The notes: generated by a model from the sequence alone, not told the origin. A DNA stretch of 21,637 nucleotides from Alphaproteobacteria bacterium (GCA_030428405.1 JAUIEH010000007.1:1-21637); one strand, 5' to 3'. Counted from the first letter of the stretch, positions 1-7,816 are shown. Numbers and translations are program-made.

Positions 1-11
1 TGCGCCTCCCG

Positions 12-25
12 GCCGCCGCGGCGGC
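12..25 (-). terminator. GC-rich palindrome just past the efp stop, weak terminator candidate
   Basis: A perfect 14-base palindrome (GCCGCC/GGCGGC arms) lies about 10 bases downstream of the efp stop codon. It could fold in the transcript, but there is no following run of U, so an intrinsic terminator is only a weak inference. The window edge prevents seeing what lies beyond. Confidence 0.25.
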
Positions 26-35
26 GCTGTTGCGC

Positions 36-608
36 CTAGTCCTTGGCGCGCTCGACGTAAGAGCCGTCATCGGTGGAAACGACGATGCGCGTGCCGACCG
101 AGACATGCGGCGGCACCATGGTGCGCACGCCGTTCTCCAGCATTGCGGGCTTATAGGACGAGGACGCGGTCTGGCCCTTGATGACCGGCTCCGTCTCCGT
201 GATTTCGAGCGCCACGCGCTGGGGCAGCTCCAGCGCGATCGCTGCGCCGTCATACATGGACAGGATCACTTCCATGGATTCCTGGAGATAGACTTCGGAA
301 TCTCCGACGACGTCGCGCGACACTTCGATCTGGTCGTAGGATTCCGGATTCATGAAGTGGAAATTCGTCCCGTCGTCATAGAGATAGGTGAACTTCGTCT
401 CTTCGACATGAGCGCGTTCGAGCTGCTCGGTGGTCTTGTAGCGCACTGAGATTTTGGTGCCGTCGGCGATGCGGCGCATGTCGATGGAGGTGGTCGGCGT
501 GCCTTTCCCGGGATGGAAGTTCTCGGCCGACAAGACGACATAGAGCTTGCCGTCTTCGTGCTCGATGACGTTGCCTTTGCGCACGCCGCTCGCAATCACC
601 TTGGCCAT
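36..608 (-). CDS. efp: Translation elongation factor P
   Basis: EF-P binds between the P and E sites of the ribosome and restores peptide-bond formation at polyproline stretches. The 190 residues match the usual family length and the three-domain layout: a KOW-like N-terminal domain (about 1-65), then two OB-like domains (about 68-128 and 130-188). The tip loop reads PGKG with Lys35, the position that receives beta-lysine in EpmA-type systems. The ATG is preceded by AGAGGAA at suitable spacing. The gene is divergent from epmA, with 126 bases between start codons, and a good sigma-70-type promoter lies in that gap. The presence of epmA and epmB next door makes lysylation of Lys35 the likely modification (inference from family and context). 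Confidence 0.97.
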   Translation of the reverse strand: MAKVIASGVRKGNVIEHEDGKLYVVLSAENFHPGKGTPTTSIDMRRIADGTKISVRYKTTEQLERAHVEETKFTYLYDDGTNFHFMNPESYDQIEVSRDVVGDSEVYLQESMEVILSMYDGAAIALELPQRVALEITETEPVIKGQTASSSYKPAMLENGVRTMVPPHVSVGTRIVVSTDDGSYVERAKD

Positions 609-673
609 GAAATTCCTCTTTGGTCAGGCGCGCGCGGAAATCGGCGCGCCGCAATTCGCATTCGTCGCGGCGC

Positions 674-701
674 GTGATAGCCGGATGCGCCTGTTTGTCA
701 A
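674..701 (-). promoter_or_regulatory. Probable sigma-70 promoter of efp
   Basis: Read on the minus strand, TTGACA (701-696) is followed after 16 bases by TATCAC (679-674). This fits the alphaproteobacterial housekeeping pattern, with a perfect -35. It would give an efp leader of roughly 60 bases. That leader holds an inverted repeat, GGCGCGC/GCGCGCC at 627-633 and 644-650, of unknown role. The promoter sits inside the efp-epmA divergent gap. I did not find an equally good promoter facing epmA. Confidence 0.6.
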
Positions 702-734
702 AATGGCGCGTGGTTTGAGCGAGGCTGAACTCTG

Positions 735-1775
735 ATGGGTGAACCTGTTCGCCCGCCCTTCTGGCGGCCCGACGCCCATGACGACCGCAAGGCGTTTCTG
801 ACGGCGCGCGGGCGCATCAAATCGGCGTTGCGCGCCTGGTTTGAAGCGCGCGGCTTCACCGAAACCGAATGCGCCATCCTGCAGACAGCACCCGGCGGCG
901 AAGCCCATCTGCACGCCTTCAGGACCGAAGCGGTCGCGCCGAACGGCGCAGCCTCGCCCGCCTATCTCCACACCTCGCCCGAACTGGCGATGAAGAAGCT
1001 GCTCGCCGCCGGCGAGAAGCGCCTGTTCGAGTTCGCCCGCGTCTTCCGCAATCGTGAGGCCGGCCCCGCGCATGCACGCGAATTCACCATGCTGGAATGG
1101 TACCGCGCGCAGGAAGACTATGACGCCGTCATCGCGGACACTGTCGCCCTGATCCGCGCGGCCGCGCGCGCCACCGGCGTTGAACGCTTTTCCTGGCGCG
1201 GCCTGGACGCCGACCCGTTCGCCGAGATTGAGCGCGTGAGCGTGGCCGACGCCTTCGCCCGCCATGCCGGCATAGATGTTCTGGCGACCGTCAGCTCGGC
1301 CGATGAGACCGACCGCGACGCCCTCGCGCGTGCATGTGAGGCCAACGGCGTGGCGACGACGGACAATGATTCCTGGTCTGACCTTTTCGCCAAGGCGCTG
1401 GTCGAAAAGGTCGAGCCTCATCTCGGGCTCGGGCGCCTCACCGTGCTCGACGCCTATCCCGCCCCGGAAGCGGCGTTGGCTCGGCTGTCGCCGGACGACG
1501 ACCGCACGGCCGAGCGTTTTGAGGTCTATGCCTGCGGGCTGGAGCTCGCCAATGGCTTTGGCGAGCTGACCGACCCTGCCGAACAGCGCGCACGGCTCGA
1601 GAAAGAGCGCGCGCTTAAGCTCGAACGCTATGGCGAGGACCTGCCGATCGACGAGGATTTTCTCGACGCGCTCGCTCTGGTTCCGCCGTCGAGCGGGGTG
1701 GCGCTTGGCTTTGACCGTCTGGTGATGCTGGCTGCCGGCGCCCAGCGCATTGATCAAGTTCTCTGGACGCCGTGA
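735..1775 (+). CDS. epmA: EF-P--(R)-beta-lysine ligase EpmA (GenX/PoxA, LysRS paralogue)
   Basis: EpmA activates (R)-beta-lysine with ATP and transfers it to the tip lysine of EF-P. The protein is a class II lysyl-tRNA synthetase catalytic core without the N-terminal anticodon-binding OB domain, as expected for this paralogue (346 residues; the E. coli protein is slightly shorter). Visible motifs are HTSPELAMK (79-87), class II motif 2 around FARVFRN with EFTMLEWY (about 98-123), and motif 3 GVALGFDRL (321-329). The third residue of motif 3 is Ala323 where true LysRS has Gly; this substitution is characteristic of EpmA substrate choice. The gene is divergent from efp and 27 bases upstream of epmB, so the two probably share a transcript. 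Confidence 0.95.
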   Translation: MGEPVRPPFWRPDAHDDRKAFLTARGRIKSALRAWFEARGFTETECAILQTAPGGEAHLHAFRTEAVAPNGAASPAYLHTSPELAMKKLLAAGEKRLFEFARVFRNREAGPAHAREFTMLEWYRAQEDYDAVIADTVALIRAAARATGVERFSWRGLDADPFAEIERVSVADAFARHAGIDVLATVSSADETDRDALARACEANGVATTDNDSWSDLFAKALVEKVEPHLGLGRLTVLDAYPAPEAALARLSPDDDRTAERFEVYACGLELANGFGELTDPAEQRARLEKERALKLERYGEDLPIDEDFLDALALVPPSSGVALGFDRLVMLAAGAQRIDQVLWTP

Positions 1776-1802
1776 TGCGCCGGGGGCTAACTCCCAGCAG
1801 CC

Positions 1803-2873
1803 ATGTCTGACCGCTCCCGCACGCTGCGCAGTTCGCGCGACCTCATCGCCGCAGGCTTGCTCGACGCAGCGCGCGCTGCAGAGATTGACGCCGTCGCTGC
1901 GCGCTACGCCGTCGCGATCACGCCGGAGATGGCCACGCTCATGAATGCGGGCGACGTCGCAAATGATCCGATCGCAGCGCAGTTTCTGCCCGATGCGCGT
2001 GAGCTGGCGCAGGCGCCGGAAGAGCGCGCCGATCCGATCGACGATGAAGCGCACTCTCCCGTCAAAGGCATCGTGCATCGCTATCGCGACCGCGTGCTCT
2101 TGAAGCCGTTGAGCGTGTGTCCGGTTTATTGCCGCTTCTGCTTTCGGCGCGAAATGGTGGGCCCCGGCCGCGACGGCGCGCTGAGTGAAAGCGAGCTTGA
2201 GGCGGCGCTCTCCTATATTCGCGCGCATGAAGAAATCTGGGAAGTGATCCTGTCCGGCGGCGACCCGTTCCTGCTCTCGCCGGAACGCGCAGCCAGGCTG
2301 ACGCGCCAGCTCGCCGACATTCCTCACGTGAAGATCCTGCGCTGGCATACGCGCGTGCCAGTGGTCGCGCCTGAGCGCGTAACCGAAGAATTCGCGAAAG
2401 CTCTGCAGACGGACGGCGCGGCGTGCTGGGTCGCACTGCACGCCAACCATCCGCGCGAGCTGACGGTCGCGGCCAGGGCGGCGCTGTCCCGACTGGCGCG
2501 CGCCGGAGCGAGCCTTGTCTCGCAGACGGTGTTGCTGCGCGGGGTCAATGACGACGTCGAGACGCTGGAAGCTCTGATGCGCGGTTTCGTCGAGGCGGGC
2601 GTGAAGCCCTATTATCTCCACCATCCCGACCTTGCGCCGGGCACGTCGCATTTCAGGCTGAGCGTTGAAGAAGGTCGTGAGCTGACGGATGCGCTGAAGG
2701 CGCGCGCCTCAGGACTGTGCCAGCCGGTCTATGTGCTGGATGCGCCGGGCGGCGCAAACAAGGCCCGGCTCAGCGAAAGCGAGGCCGAACAGCTTGGCGG
2801 CGAATGGCGCGTGCGCGCGGCGGACGGGCGCATGATCGCCTATCCGCCGCGCGATGAGCCAGACGCTGACTAG
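1803..2873 (+). CDS. epmB: EF-P (S)-lysine 2,3-aminomutase EpmB (radical SAM)
   Basis: This enzyme converts (S)-alpha-lysine to (R)-beta-lysine, the substrate EpmA attaches to EF-P. The 356 residues contain the radical-SAM cluster motif CxxxCxxC at Cys106, Cys110 and Cys113 (CPVYCRFC), then LSGGDP (150-154) for SAM binding. Near the C-terminus VLDAPGGANK places the PLP lysine at Lys320. Length fits the short EpmB type rather than the longer catabolic KamA. It directly follows epmA, and together with divergent efp this makes a complete substrate-enzyme-target set. Catabolic lysine aminomutase is the alternative, but the neighbourhood argues strongly for EpmB. Confidence 0.93.
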   Translation: MSDRSRTLRSSRDLIAAGLLDAARAAEIDAVAARYAVAITPEMATLMNAGDVANDPIAAQFLPDARELAQAPEERADPIDDEAHSPVKGIVHRYRDRVLLKPLSVCPVYCRFCFRREMVGPGRDGALSESELEAALSYIRAHEEIWEVILSGGDPFLLSPERAARLTRQLADIPHVKILRWHTRVPVVAPERVTEEFAKALQTDGAACWVALHANHPRELTVAARAALSRLARAGASLVSQTVLLRGVNDDVETLEALMRGFVEAGVKPYYLHHPDLAPGTSHFRLSVEEGRELTDALKARASGLCQPVYVLDAPGGANKARLSESEAEQLGGEWRVRAADGRMIAYPPRDEPDAD

Positions 2874-2895
2874 TTCTGGTGCAGACTAGTTCTGG
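2868..2895. repeat. Direct repeat carrying the stop codons of two convergent genes
   Basis: GACTAGTTCTGG occurs at 2868-2879 and again at 2884-2895, a 16-base period. The epmB stop (TAG) lies in the first copy. The stop of the convergent minus-strand gene (CTA on the plus strand) lies in the second copy. ACTAGT is itself a palindrome, so each copy can supply a stop to both strands. This looks like a small tandem duplication at a convergent gene junction. Confidence 0.7.
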
Positions 2896-4736
2896 CGCTG
2901 CATCGGAGAAGCATCCGACGGATCGCCGCCGTCTTCACCGACCAGGATGATGTTGTCGCGCAGCCGCTCGATCCGGAAATCGATCGAGTTCGTGCTCGGT
3001 TCGGTCATGTTGAGCGTGACGATCCAGACGCCCTCGCCGCCCGAACGCGCCGTATAGGTGCCGACGCCGTCCGGGATCGGCGTGTCGGAGACATCATGCA
3101 GGCGGAAGACGCCGTCCTGCGCGATTGTGAACTCCGCCTCGCGCCCGTCGATCAGACCGGTCCAGACGCCGACGATCGGCGAAACGTCGACGCTGCTGTC
3201 AGCGACAGGCGTGGTCGGCGTCGTCGGCACGTTGGCAGGCGGCGTCACGGTTCCCGGTCCGGGCGCGCGACGCAGAACATCGCCGGCGTTGAGCAGGTCG
3301 CCGTCATTGGTCACGCGCAGAGAGCCGTCCGCGTTCTGAGCGACGTCAATGACGAAAAACCGCGTGTCCGGCGAGGTGAGATTCATGTCCAGCCGCCAGG
3401 CCTGCGCGCCCGTCGACGCCGCGGTGTAATTGCCCAGCCCGTCCGCGATCGGCGTTGCGCTGAGATCGTGCAGCCGGAACGTGCCGTCGGCGTTGATGGA
3501 GAACTCGGCCGGACGATTGTCGATCGTGCCGGTCCAGACGCCGACCAGCGCCGCTGCGTTGGCGTTGTCGGTCGGCGGCGCGACAGGCGGCATCTCTTCG
3601 CCGGTGAAGCGAACCATCACGTCATTGTCGATGCGGATTTCATCATTGCTGACGATGGTGAACGGCTCGCTTTCGTGAGCCACGCGCGGCGTTTCGATAT
3701 CGACTTCGAGGCTCAGCGCGCCGTCCGGCTGCTCGACAATGTTCCAGGAGCCCGTGTGCGAGCTGTCGCCTTCGGTCGCAATGAAGCGATGTGCGGCGGT
3801 GAACGTGGCGCGGAAATCGGGATCGTTCGGCGAGGTCCAAACGCCGGTGAGAACGCGCTCCGCGTTGGCGACGGCCGGCGACGGCGCTGCGTCATTGGCG
3901 TCCGTCGCGCCGTCGGTCATCCCCGCCTGCTCGATGGGCGCGAAGCGGTTGAGCACCACTTCATCTGCGATGTGCACCTGATCATATGAGTTGAAGATGA
4001 TGACGTCGCGCTCTTCGCGGTCGCGGCCGTCGGGCGCGATGACGATTTCGAGTCCGCCCCCGGCCGCCGCTTCTATCCGCCAGTTGGCCGATTCCCACCG
4101 CTCTTCGCTGATGTCCTCGGCGACCTGAATGCGGCCGTCGGCATGGATGCGCGCTTCGCCGACATCGCTGCCTTCCGTAAACCGCCAAACACCGACGAGC
4201 GCGGCCGTCGCCTCTTCCGGGCTCGCAGGGAGCCCGCTGGCGTCAGCGTCGCTTGTCGCCGTCGCATCGGTGGTCGCTGTCGTGTCGGCCGCATCGGTCG
4301 CCGCCGCCGCATCCGTCGCAGCGCTTGCGCCATTGCGGTGCATGTCGATGACGCCGTTGATGCGGATCGTGTCGGCGTTCACGAACACAAAGGGCATCGT
4401 CTCGGCGACGCCCGTGCCATCCTCCTGCGTATTGAGGACGAAACCGCCGCCAGGCTGTTCGGCCAGGCTCCAGGAGCCGGTTTCGACCGTGGTCTGGTTG
4501 ACGTCGGGGCTGACCTCGGCGCGGCCGCCCTCCATCAGGCGCAACTCGCCGGTCGTGCCGTTATTCTCGATGCGCCAGGCGCCGATCAGCGCGGCGCGCG
4601 CCTCGTCGAGGCTCATGGCGGGCGCCGTCGCGGTTGTCGCCGCGCCGCTGGGATCTGGCTTTTGCGCAAGCGCGGCCGGGCTGGCGGCGAGCGCGACAGC
4701 AAGCGCGATCGCGGAAGCGGCGTGGGGGAATTTCAT
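2886..4736 (-). CDS. Secreted protein with five tandem repeated domains, function unknown
   Basis: I do not recognise a named family. The start chosen is the ATG at 4736 because it opens a standard signal peptide (MKF, hydrophobic Ala-rich core, cleavage near AALA-Q25); a longer frame upstream has no such logic. The mature protein holds five copies of a domain of about 85-95 residues, each opening with (L/I)(V/I/T)G(V/A)W: about 49-135, 179-266, 295-379, 396-490 and 520-602. Copies 1-3 share a central SW/NW motif followed by EQPxGG or a similar turn. Copies 4 and 5 are close to each other (RLHD, then a TPI.DG motif). An Ala/Thr/Asp linker joins 1 and 2, and a Pro/Thr linker joins 4 and 5. The alternating strand pattern suggests small beta-barrels or sandwiches, lipocalin-like at most (inference). 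Location: periplasm or secreted. It converges on epmB and is divergent from the RNase D gene. Confidence 0.85.
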   Translation of the reverse strand: MKFPHAASAIALAVALAASPAALAQKPDPSGAATTATAPAMSLDEARAALIGAWRIENNGTTGELRLMEGGRAEVSPDVNQTTVETGSWSLAEQPGGGFVLNTQEDGTGVAETMPFVFVNADTIRINGVIDMHRNGASAATDAAAATDAADTTATTDATATSDADASGLPASPEEATAALVGVWRFTEGSDVGEARIHADGRIQVAEDISEERWESANWRIEAAAGGGLEIVIAPDGRDREERDVIIFNSYDQVHIADEVVLNRFAPIEQAGMTDGATDANDAAPSPAVANAERVLTGVWTSPNDPDFRATFTAAHRFIATEGDSSHTGSWNIVEQPDGALSLEVDIETPRVAHESEPFTIVSNDEIRIDNDVMVRFTGEEMPPVAPPTDNANAAALVGVWTGTIDNRPAEFSINADGTFRLHDLSATPIADGLGNYTAASTGAQAWRLDMNLTSPDTRFFVIDVAQNADGSLRVTNDGDLLNAGDVLRRAPGPGTVTPPANVPTTPTTPVADSSVDVSPIVGVWTGLIDGREAEFTIAQDGVFRLHDVSDTPIPDGVGTYTARSGGEGVWIVTLNMTEPSTNSIDFRIERLRDNIILVGEDGGDPSDASPMQRQN

Positions 4737-4872
4737 ACAAGGCTCCAAGCGTGCGAGAGGATTCGCGCTACAATATCGGCGTTTCGCGGCCGACGCGAAC
4801 CGGAGATGGCGTGACACAGCCCGCGCGACGGGCTAACGACGCCCATCCAAAACGTCGCTTTCGGACAGAATT

Positions 4873-5487
4873 GTGACCGTATACCTGCATCGCGGCGACC
4901 TGCCCGCGGATCTCGATCTTGGCGCGTCCGTCGCGGTTGATTCCGAAACGCTGGGCTTGTCCTTGACGCGCGACGCCTTGTGCGTGGTTCAGCTCTCCGC
5001 CGGCGACGGCGACGCCCATGTCGTGCAGTTCAACCGGCCCGACTATGACTGCCCGCGTCTCAAGGCGGTTCTGAGCGCTCCCGGCGTTGAGAAAATCTTC
5101 CATTTCGGGCGCTTCGACATCGCCATGTTCCTGCGCCATCTCGGCGTTGAGACGCGGCCCGTCTGGTGCACCAAGATCGCCTCGCGCCTGACCCGCACCT
5201 ATACCGACCGGCACGGCTTGAAGGACGTCACGCGCGAGCTTCTCGGCATCGACATGTCCAAGCAGCAGCAAAGCTCCGACTGGGGCGCGAAAGAGCTGAG
5301 CGAGGCCCAGCTCGCCTACGCCGCCTCCGACGTTCTGCATCTGCACGAGCTCAAAGCCGCGCTCGACGAAAAACTCGTCCGCGAAGGACGCCAGGAGCTG
5401 GCCCGCGCCTGTTTCGACTTTCTCCCGACCCGCGCTGTGCTGGACCTCGCCGGCTGGCCGGACATCGACATTTTCGCCCATTCCTGA
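4873..5487 (+). CDS. rnd: RNase D-like 3'-5' exonuclease
   Basis: A DEDDy-type exonuclease of 204 residues that trims RNA 3' ends. Catalytic residues are visible: Asp23 and Glu25 (VDSET), Asp82 (FGRFDIAMF), Tyr149 and Asp153 (LAYAASDVLHL). It consists of the exonuclease domain only; the HRDC domains of the long E. coli RNase D (about 375 residues) are absent, which is common for the short alphaproteobacterial form. The start is a GTG; no better ATG fits the conserved N-terminus. It precedes lptC by 103 bases, a conserved neighbourhood in this class, though a hairpin and a possible promoter lie between them. Confidence 0.9.
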   Translation: MTVYLHRGDLPADLDLGASVAVDSETLGLSLTRDALCVVQLSAGDGDAHVVQFNRPDYDCPRLKAVLSAPGVEKIFHFGRFDIAMFLRHLGVETRPVWCTKIASRLTRTYTDRHGLKDVTRELLGIDMSKQQQSSDWGAKELSEAQLAYAASDVLHLHELKAALDEKLVREGRQELARACFDFLPTRAVLDLAGWPDIDIFAHS

Positions 5488-5526
5488 GCGCGACACGGTT
5501 TCGCCGCGAAGGCTTGAGCTAATCGT

Positions 5527-5576
5527 TTGACCCCGCCCGGGCGCATGCGCATGTTCCGGCCATGCGCATCCGGGCG
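5527..5576 (+). promoter_or_regulatory. Candidate lptC promoter overlapped by a large palindrome (possible operator)
   Basis: TTGACC at 5527-5532 is followed, after 17 bases, by CATGTT at 5550-5555, a plausible -35/-10 pair facing lptC. Overlapping it, the self-complementary octamer ATGCGCAT occurs at 5545-5552 and 5562-5569. These form the inner arms of a larger inverted repeat: ATGCGCATG (5545-5553) pairs with CATGCGCAT (5561-5569), and outer arms CGCCCGG (5534-5540) pair with CCGGGCG (5570-5576), with a 4-base bulge on the left. No T run follows, so a terminator is unlikely. A repressor or activator site, or a structured leader, is inferred. Confidence 0.45.
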
Positions 5577-5590
5577 CCGAACACGAAGCG

Positions 5591-6442
5591 ATGACCATGG
5601 CGTCGACGACGGCGGCCCATTATGAACGGGCCACATTCCTAGAGCCGCGACGCGTTTTGACGCTCAACGCGGCCCGCCGGCGCACGCGCTTCATTCGCTT
5701 TCTTCGCCTCGGCCTCGCCGCCGGCATGGTCGGCATTCTCGCAGGCATCGCCTCGGAAGTGCTGCGCCAGTCCTCGATCGCAACCGGGCCAGGCGCCGCG
5801 CGCCCGGTCGACGAGCGCGAAGTCGTGCGCATGATCAATCCGCGCTTCACAGGCCGCGACACCGCCGGAAGCCCCTATATCATCAACGCCGACGCCGCCG
5901 TGCGCCGCGCCGACCAGCTCGACCGCTCAGAGCTCGAGAGCCCCTCACTCACCTTCGAAGACCCGGAAAACCCGTCGACCTTCGTGCGCGCCGATCACGG
6001 CGTCTTCCACCGCGAAGAGGGCGCGCTCGATCTGCGCGGCAATGTCCAGTTCGAAAGCAGCGCCGGCTACAGCTTCACGACGGAGAGCGCGCGCGTCTTC
6101 CTGCGCGAGGGCCGCGTCGTCGGCGATTCGCCGGTTTCCGGCGAAGGACCGCTGGGCGCGATCAGCGCGCAATCCTTCGAAGTCGTCGACAGCGGCGAAA
6201 GCGTGCATTTTCGCGGCGAGGTGGTTTCGCGCATTAATCAGGAGCCGCGGCTGGCCCCGCCCCTCGACGATGCGGGATATGACGCTACGCTAGACGGCGG
6301 CGAGGTCGAAGCGCCCGATGCGCCTGACGAGAGCGGCGGCGCCGACCTGGACAGTGACGCGGCTGGCGGCGACGCGCCCGAATTGCGGCGTGACGATGCG
6401 GCTGAAATCGACGAGGAGGCTCGTGGTGGTGAAAATGGCTAG
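5591..6442 (+). CDS. lptC: LPS export ABC transporter periplasmic protein LptC
   Basis: LptC anchors the LPS bridge to the inner-membrane LptBFG complex and passes LPS to LptA. The protein has a basic cytoplasmic N-terminus, one transmembrane helix (about 37-57) and a periplasmic LptC/OstA-type beta-jellyroll region (about 85-220). Within it, repeats such as ALDLRGNVQFE and VVGDSPVSGEGPLG are typical of the family. Unusually, residues from about 228 to the end (283) form a low-complexity tail rich in Asp, Glu, Ala and Gly, making the protein longer than the roughly 190-220 residues usual for LptC. The end overlaps the start of lptA by 8 bases, implying translational coupling. Position before lptA and lptB supports the call. 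Confidence 0.92.
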   Translation: MTMASTTAAHYERATFLEPRRVLTLNAARRRTRFIRFLRLGLAAGMVGILAGIASEVLRQSSIATGPGAARPVDEREVVRMINPRFTGRDTAGSPYIINADAAVRRADQLDRSELESPSLTFEDPENPSTFVRADHGVFHREEGALDLRGNVQFESSAGYSFTTESARVFLREGRVVGDSPVSGEGPLGAISAQSFEVVDSGESVHFRGEVVSRINQEPRLAPPLDDAGYDATLDGGEVEAPDAPDESGGADLDSDAAGGDAPELRRDDAAEIDEEARGGENG

Positions 6443-6980
6443 GTTCATTTCGATGATCGCCGTTGCGTGCGTGGCGGCGGCGGCGGCGCTTCCGGCCTCC
6501 GCTCAAATCGGCCAACAGCGCGGCCCCATCGACATCACCGCGGACTCCACCGAGTTCGTCGACCGCGACCGCATGGCGCGCTGGGTCGGCCGCGTCGACG
6601 TCCGTCAGGGCGATGCGCGCCTGCTCGCCGACCGGCTCGACGTCTATTTCGCTGAAGGCCCCGACGGCCAGCCCGGCGAAGTCGTCCGCCTCGTCGCCGA
6701 CGGCTCAGTCGCCTACATCACGCCCGAGGAAACCGCGCGCGGCGATCGCGGGGTCTATTCGATCGACACCGATCAGATCGTTCTGACCGGCAATGTCACC
6801 CTTCTGCGCGGCCGCGACACGCTGGTCGGACACGAGCTGATCGTGGAGCCGAGCGTCGGCCGCTCGCGCCTTGTCTCGACCGATGAGCGCGTGCGTGCGG
6901 TGATTTATCCGGAAGAAGGCGCGGGCGCCGGCGGCGGACAAACCGGCGAAAACGCCGACGACGCCGATGAAAACGGCTAA
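6435..6980 (+). CDS. lptA: LPS transport periplasmic protein LptA
   Basis: LptA forms the beta-jellyroll bridge that carries LPS across the periplasm. From the ATG at 6435 the protein has 181 residues, with a signal peptide ending near ASA-Q24. An OstA/LptA domain follows (PIDITADSTEF, then VGRVDVRQGDARLLADRL and ILTGNVTLLRG-like strands). The C-terminus is a short Gly/Glu/Asp-rich tail. The Shine-Dalgarno GAGGAGG (6413-6419) is 15 bases from this ATG but only 6-9 bases from GTG codons at 6426 and 6429. Translation may therefore begin two or three codons earlier; the signal peptide is unaffected. It overlaps lptC and is followed by lptB after 54 bases. Confidence 0.92.
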   Translation: MARFISMIAVACVAAAAALPASAQIGQQRGPIDITADSTEFVDRDRMARWVGRVDVRQGDARLLADRLDVYFAEGPDGQPGEVVRLVADGSVAYITPEETARGDRGVYSIDTDQIVLTGNVTLLRGRDTLVGHELIVEPSVGRSRLVSTDERVRAVIYPEEGAGAGGGQTGENADDADENG

Positions 6981-7034
6981 TGCCTCCATCTTTGCGTCAT
7001 TGGTTTCACTCACTCTTAAGCGCGATCGGCCACT

Positions 7035-7805
7035 ATGAAGCTTAGACGAGCGAAGCGCGCAGCCATGTCGGGAGCGCTCGAGCAAGCGTCGGGCCTGGTC
7101 GCCGAGGGCGTAGGCAAGTCTTATCGCGGCCGTCAGGTCGTGCGGGACGTGAGCCTGAACCTTCAGCGCGGCGAGGTCGTCGGCCTGCTCGGACCTAACG
7201 GCGCCGGCAAGACGACGTGCTTCTATATGATAACGGGATTGGTGGGAGCCGACAGCGGTCGCATCATGTTGGACGGTCAGGACATAACCGCGCTGCCGAT
7301 GTATCAGCGCGCGCGCCTCGGCGTCGGATACCTCCCTCAGGAGGCGTCCATCTTCCGTGGGCTGACCGTTGAAAAAAACGTGATGGGCGTGGTCGAGCTT
7401 GTCGAGACCGACAAGACCCGCCGCAACGAAATCGTCGACAGCCTGCTGGCCGAGCTGCATATCGAGCATCTGCGCGGCGCAGCCTCGCTGTCGCTTTCCG
7501 GCGGCGAGCGCCGACGCGTCGAAATTGCGCGCGCGCTCGCGACGGGCCCCTCTTTCATTCTTCTCGATGAGCCCTTTGCGGGCATCGATCCGTTGGCGGT
7601 CAACGATATCCGCGAACTCATCCTGTATCTGAAGCGCCGCGGCATCGGCGTTCTGATTACGGACCACAATGTGCGCGAGACGCTGGATATCGTCGATCGC
7701 GCGTCGATCCTCTTCGAAGGCGAGGTTTTGTTTGAAGGCGAGCCGGACGAAGTCCGCGCCAACGCCGATGTCCGCCGGGTCTATCTCGGCGAGCGTTTCC
7801 ACTAA
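7035..7805 (+). CDS. lptB: LPS export ABC transporter ATP-binding protein LptB
   Basis: LptB is the cytoplasmic ATPase that powers LPS extraction with LptF and LptG. All ABC motifs are present: Walker A GPNGAGKTT (53-61), Q-loop Gln102 in LPQEASIF, signature LSGGE (154-158), Walker B ILLDEP with Glu179, and H-loop His211 in TDHNVRET. YLPQEASIFRGLTVEKN is typical of LptB rather than of amino-acid transport ATPases. The 256 residues include an N-terminal extension of about 20 residues; a second in-frame ATG at 7065 (residue 11) would give a length closer to E. coli. LptF and LptG are not in this window. The rpoN start follows after only 11 bases. Confidence 0.96.
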   Translation: MKLRRAKRAAMSGALEQASGLVAEGVGKSYRGRQVVRDVSLNLQRGEVVGLLGPNGAGKTTCFYMITGLVGADSGRIMLDGQDITALPMYQRARLGVGYLPQEASIFRGLTVEKNVMGVVELVETDKTRRNEIVDSLLAELHIEHLRGAASLSLSGGERRRVEIARALATGPSFILLDEPFAGIDPLAVNDIRELILYLKRRGIGVLITDHNVRETLDIVDRASILFEGEVLFEGEPDEVRANADVRRVYLGERFH

Positions 7806-7816
7806 GGCCCTACGTT

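Noticed and set aside
624..2651. A very long minus-strand open frame (675 codons) opposite epmA and epmB
   Set aside because: It lies antisense to two well-recognised enzymes, is rich in Arg, Gly and His as expected of a shadow frame in GC-rich DNA, and matches no family.
4737..4817. N-terminal extension of 27 residues on the five-domain secreted protein
   Set aside because: The downstream ATG at 4736 begins a textbook signal peptide; the extension would bury it.
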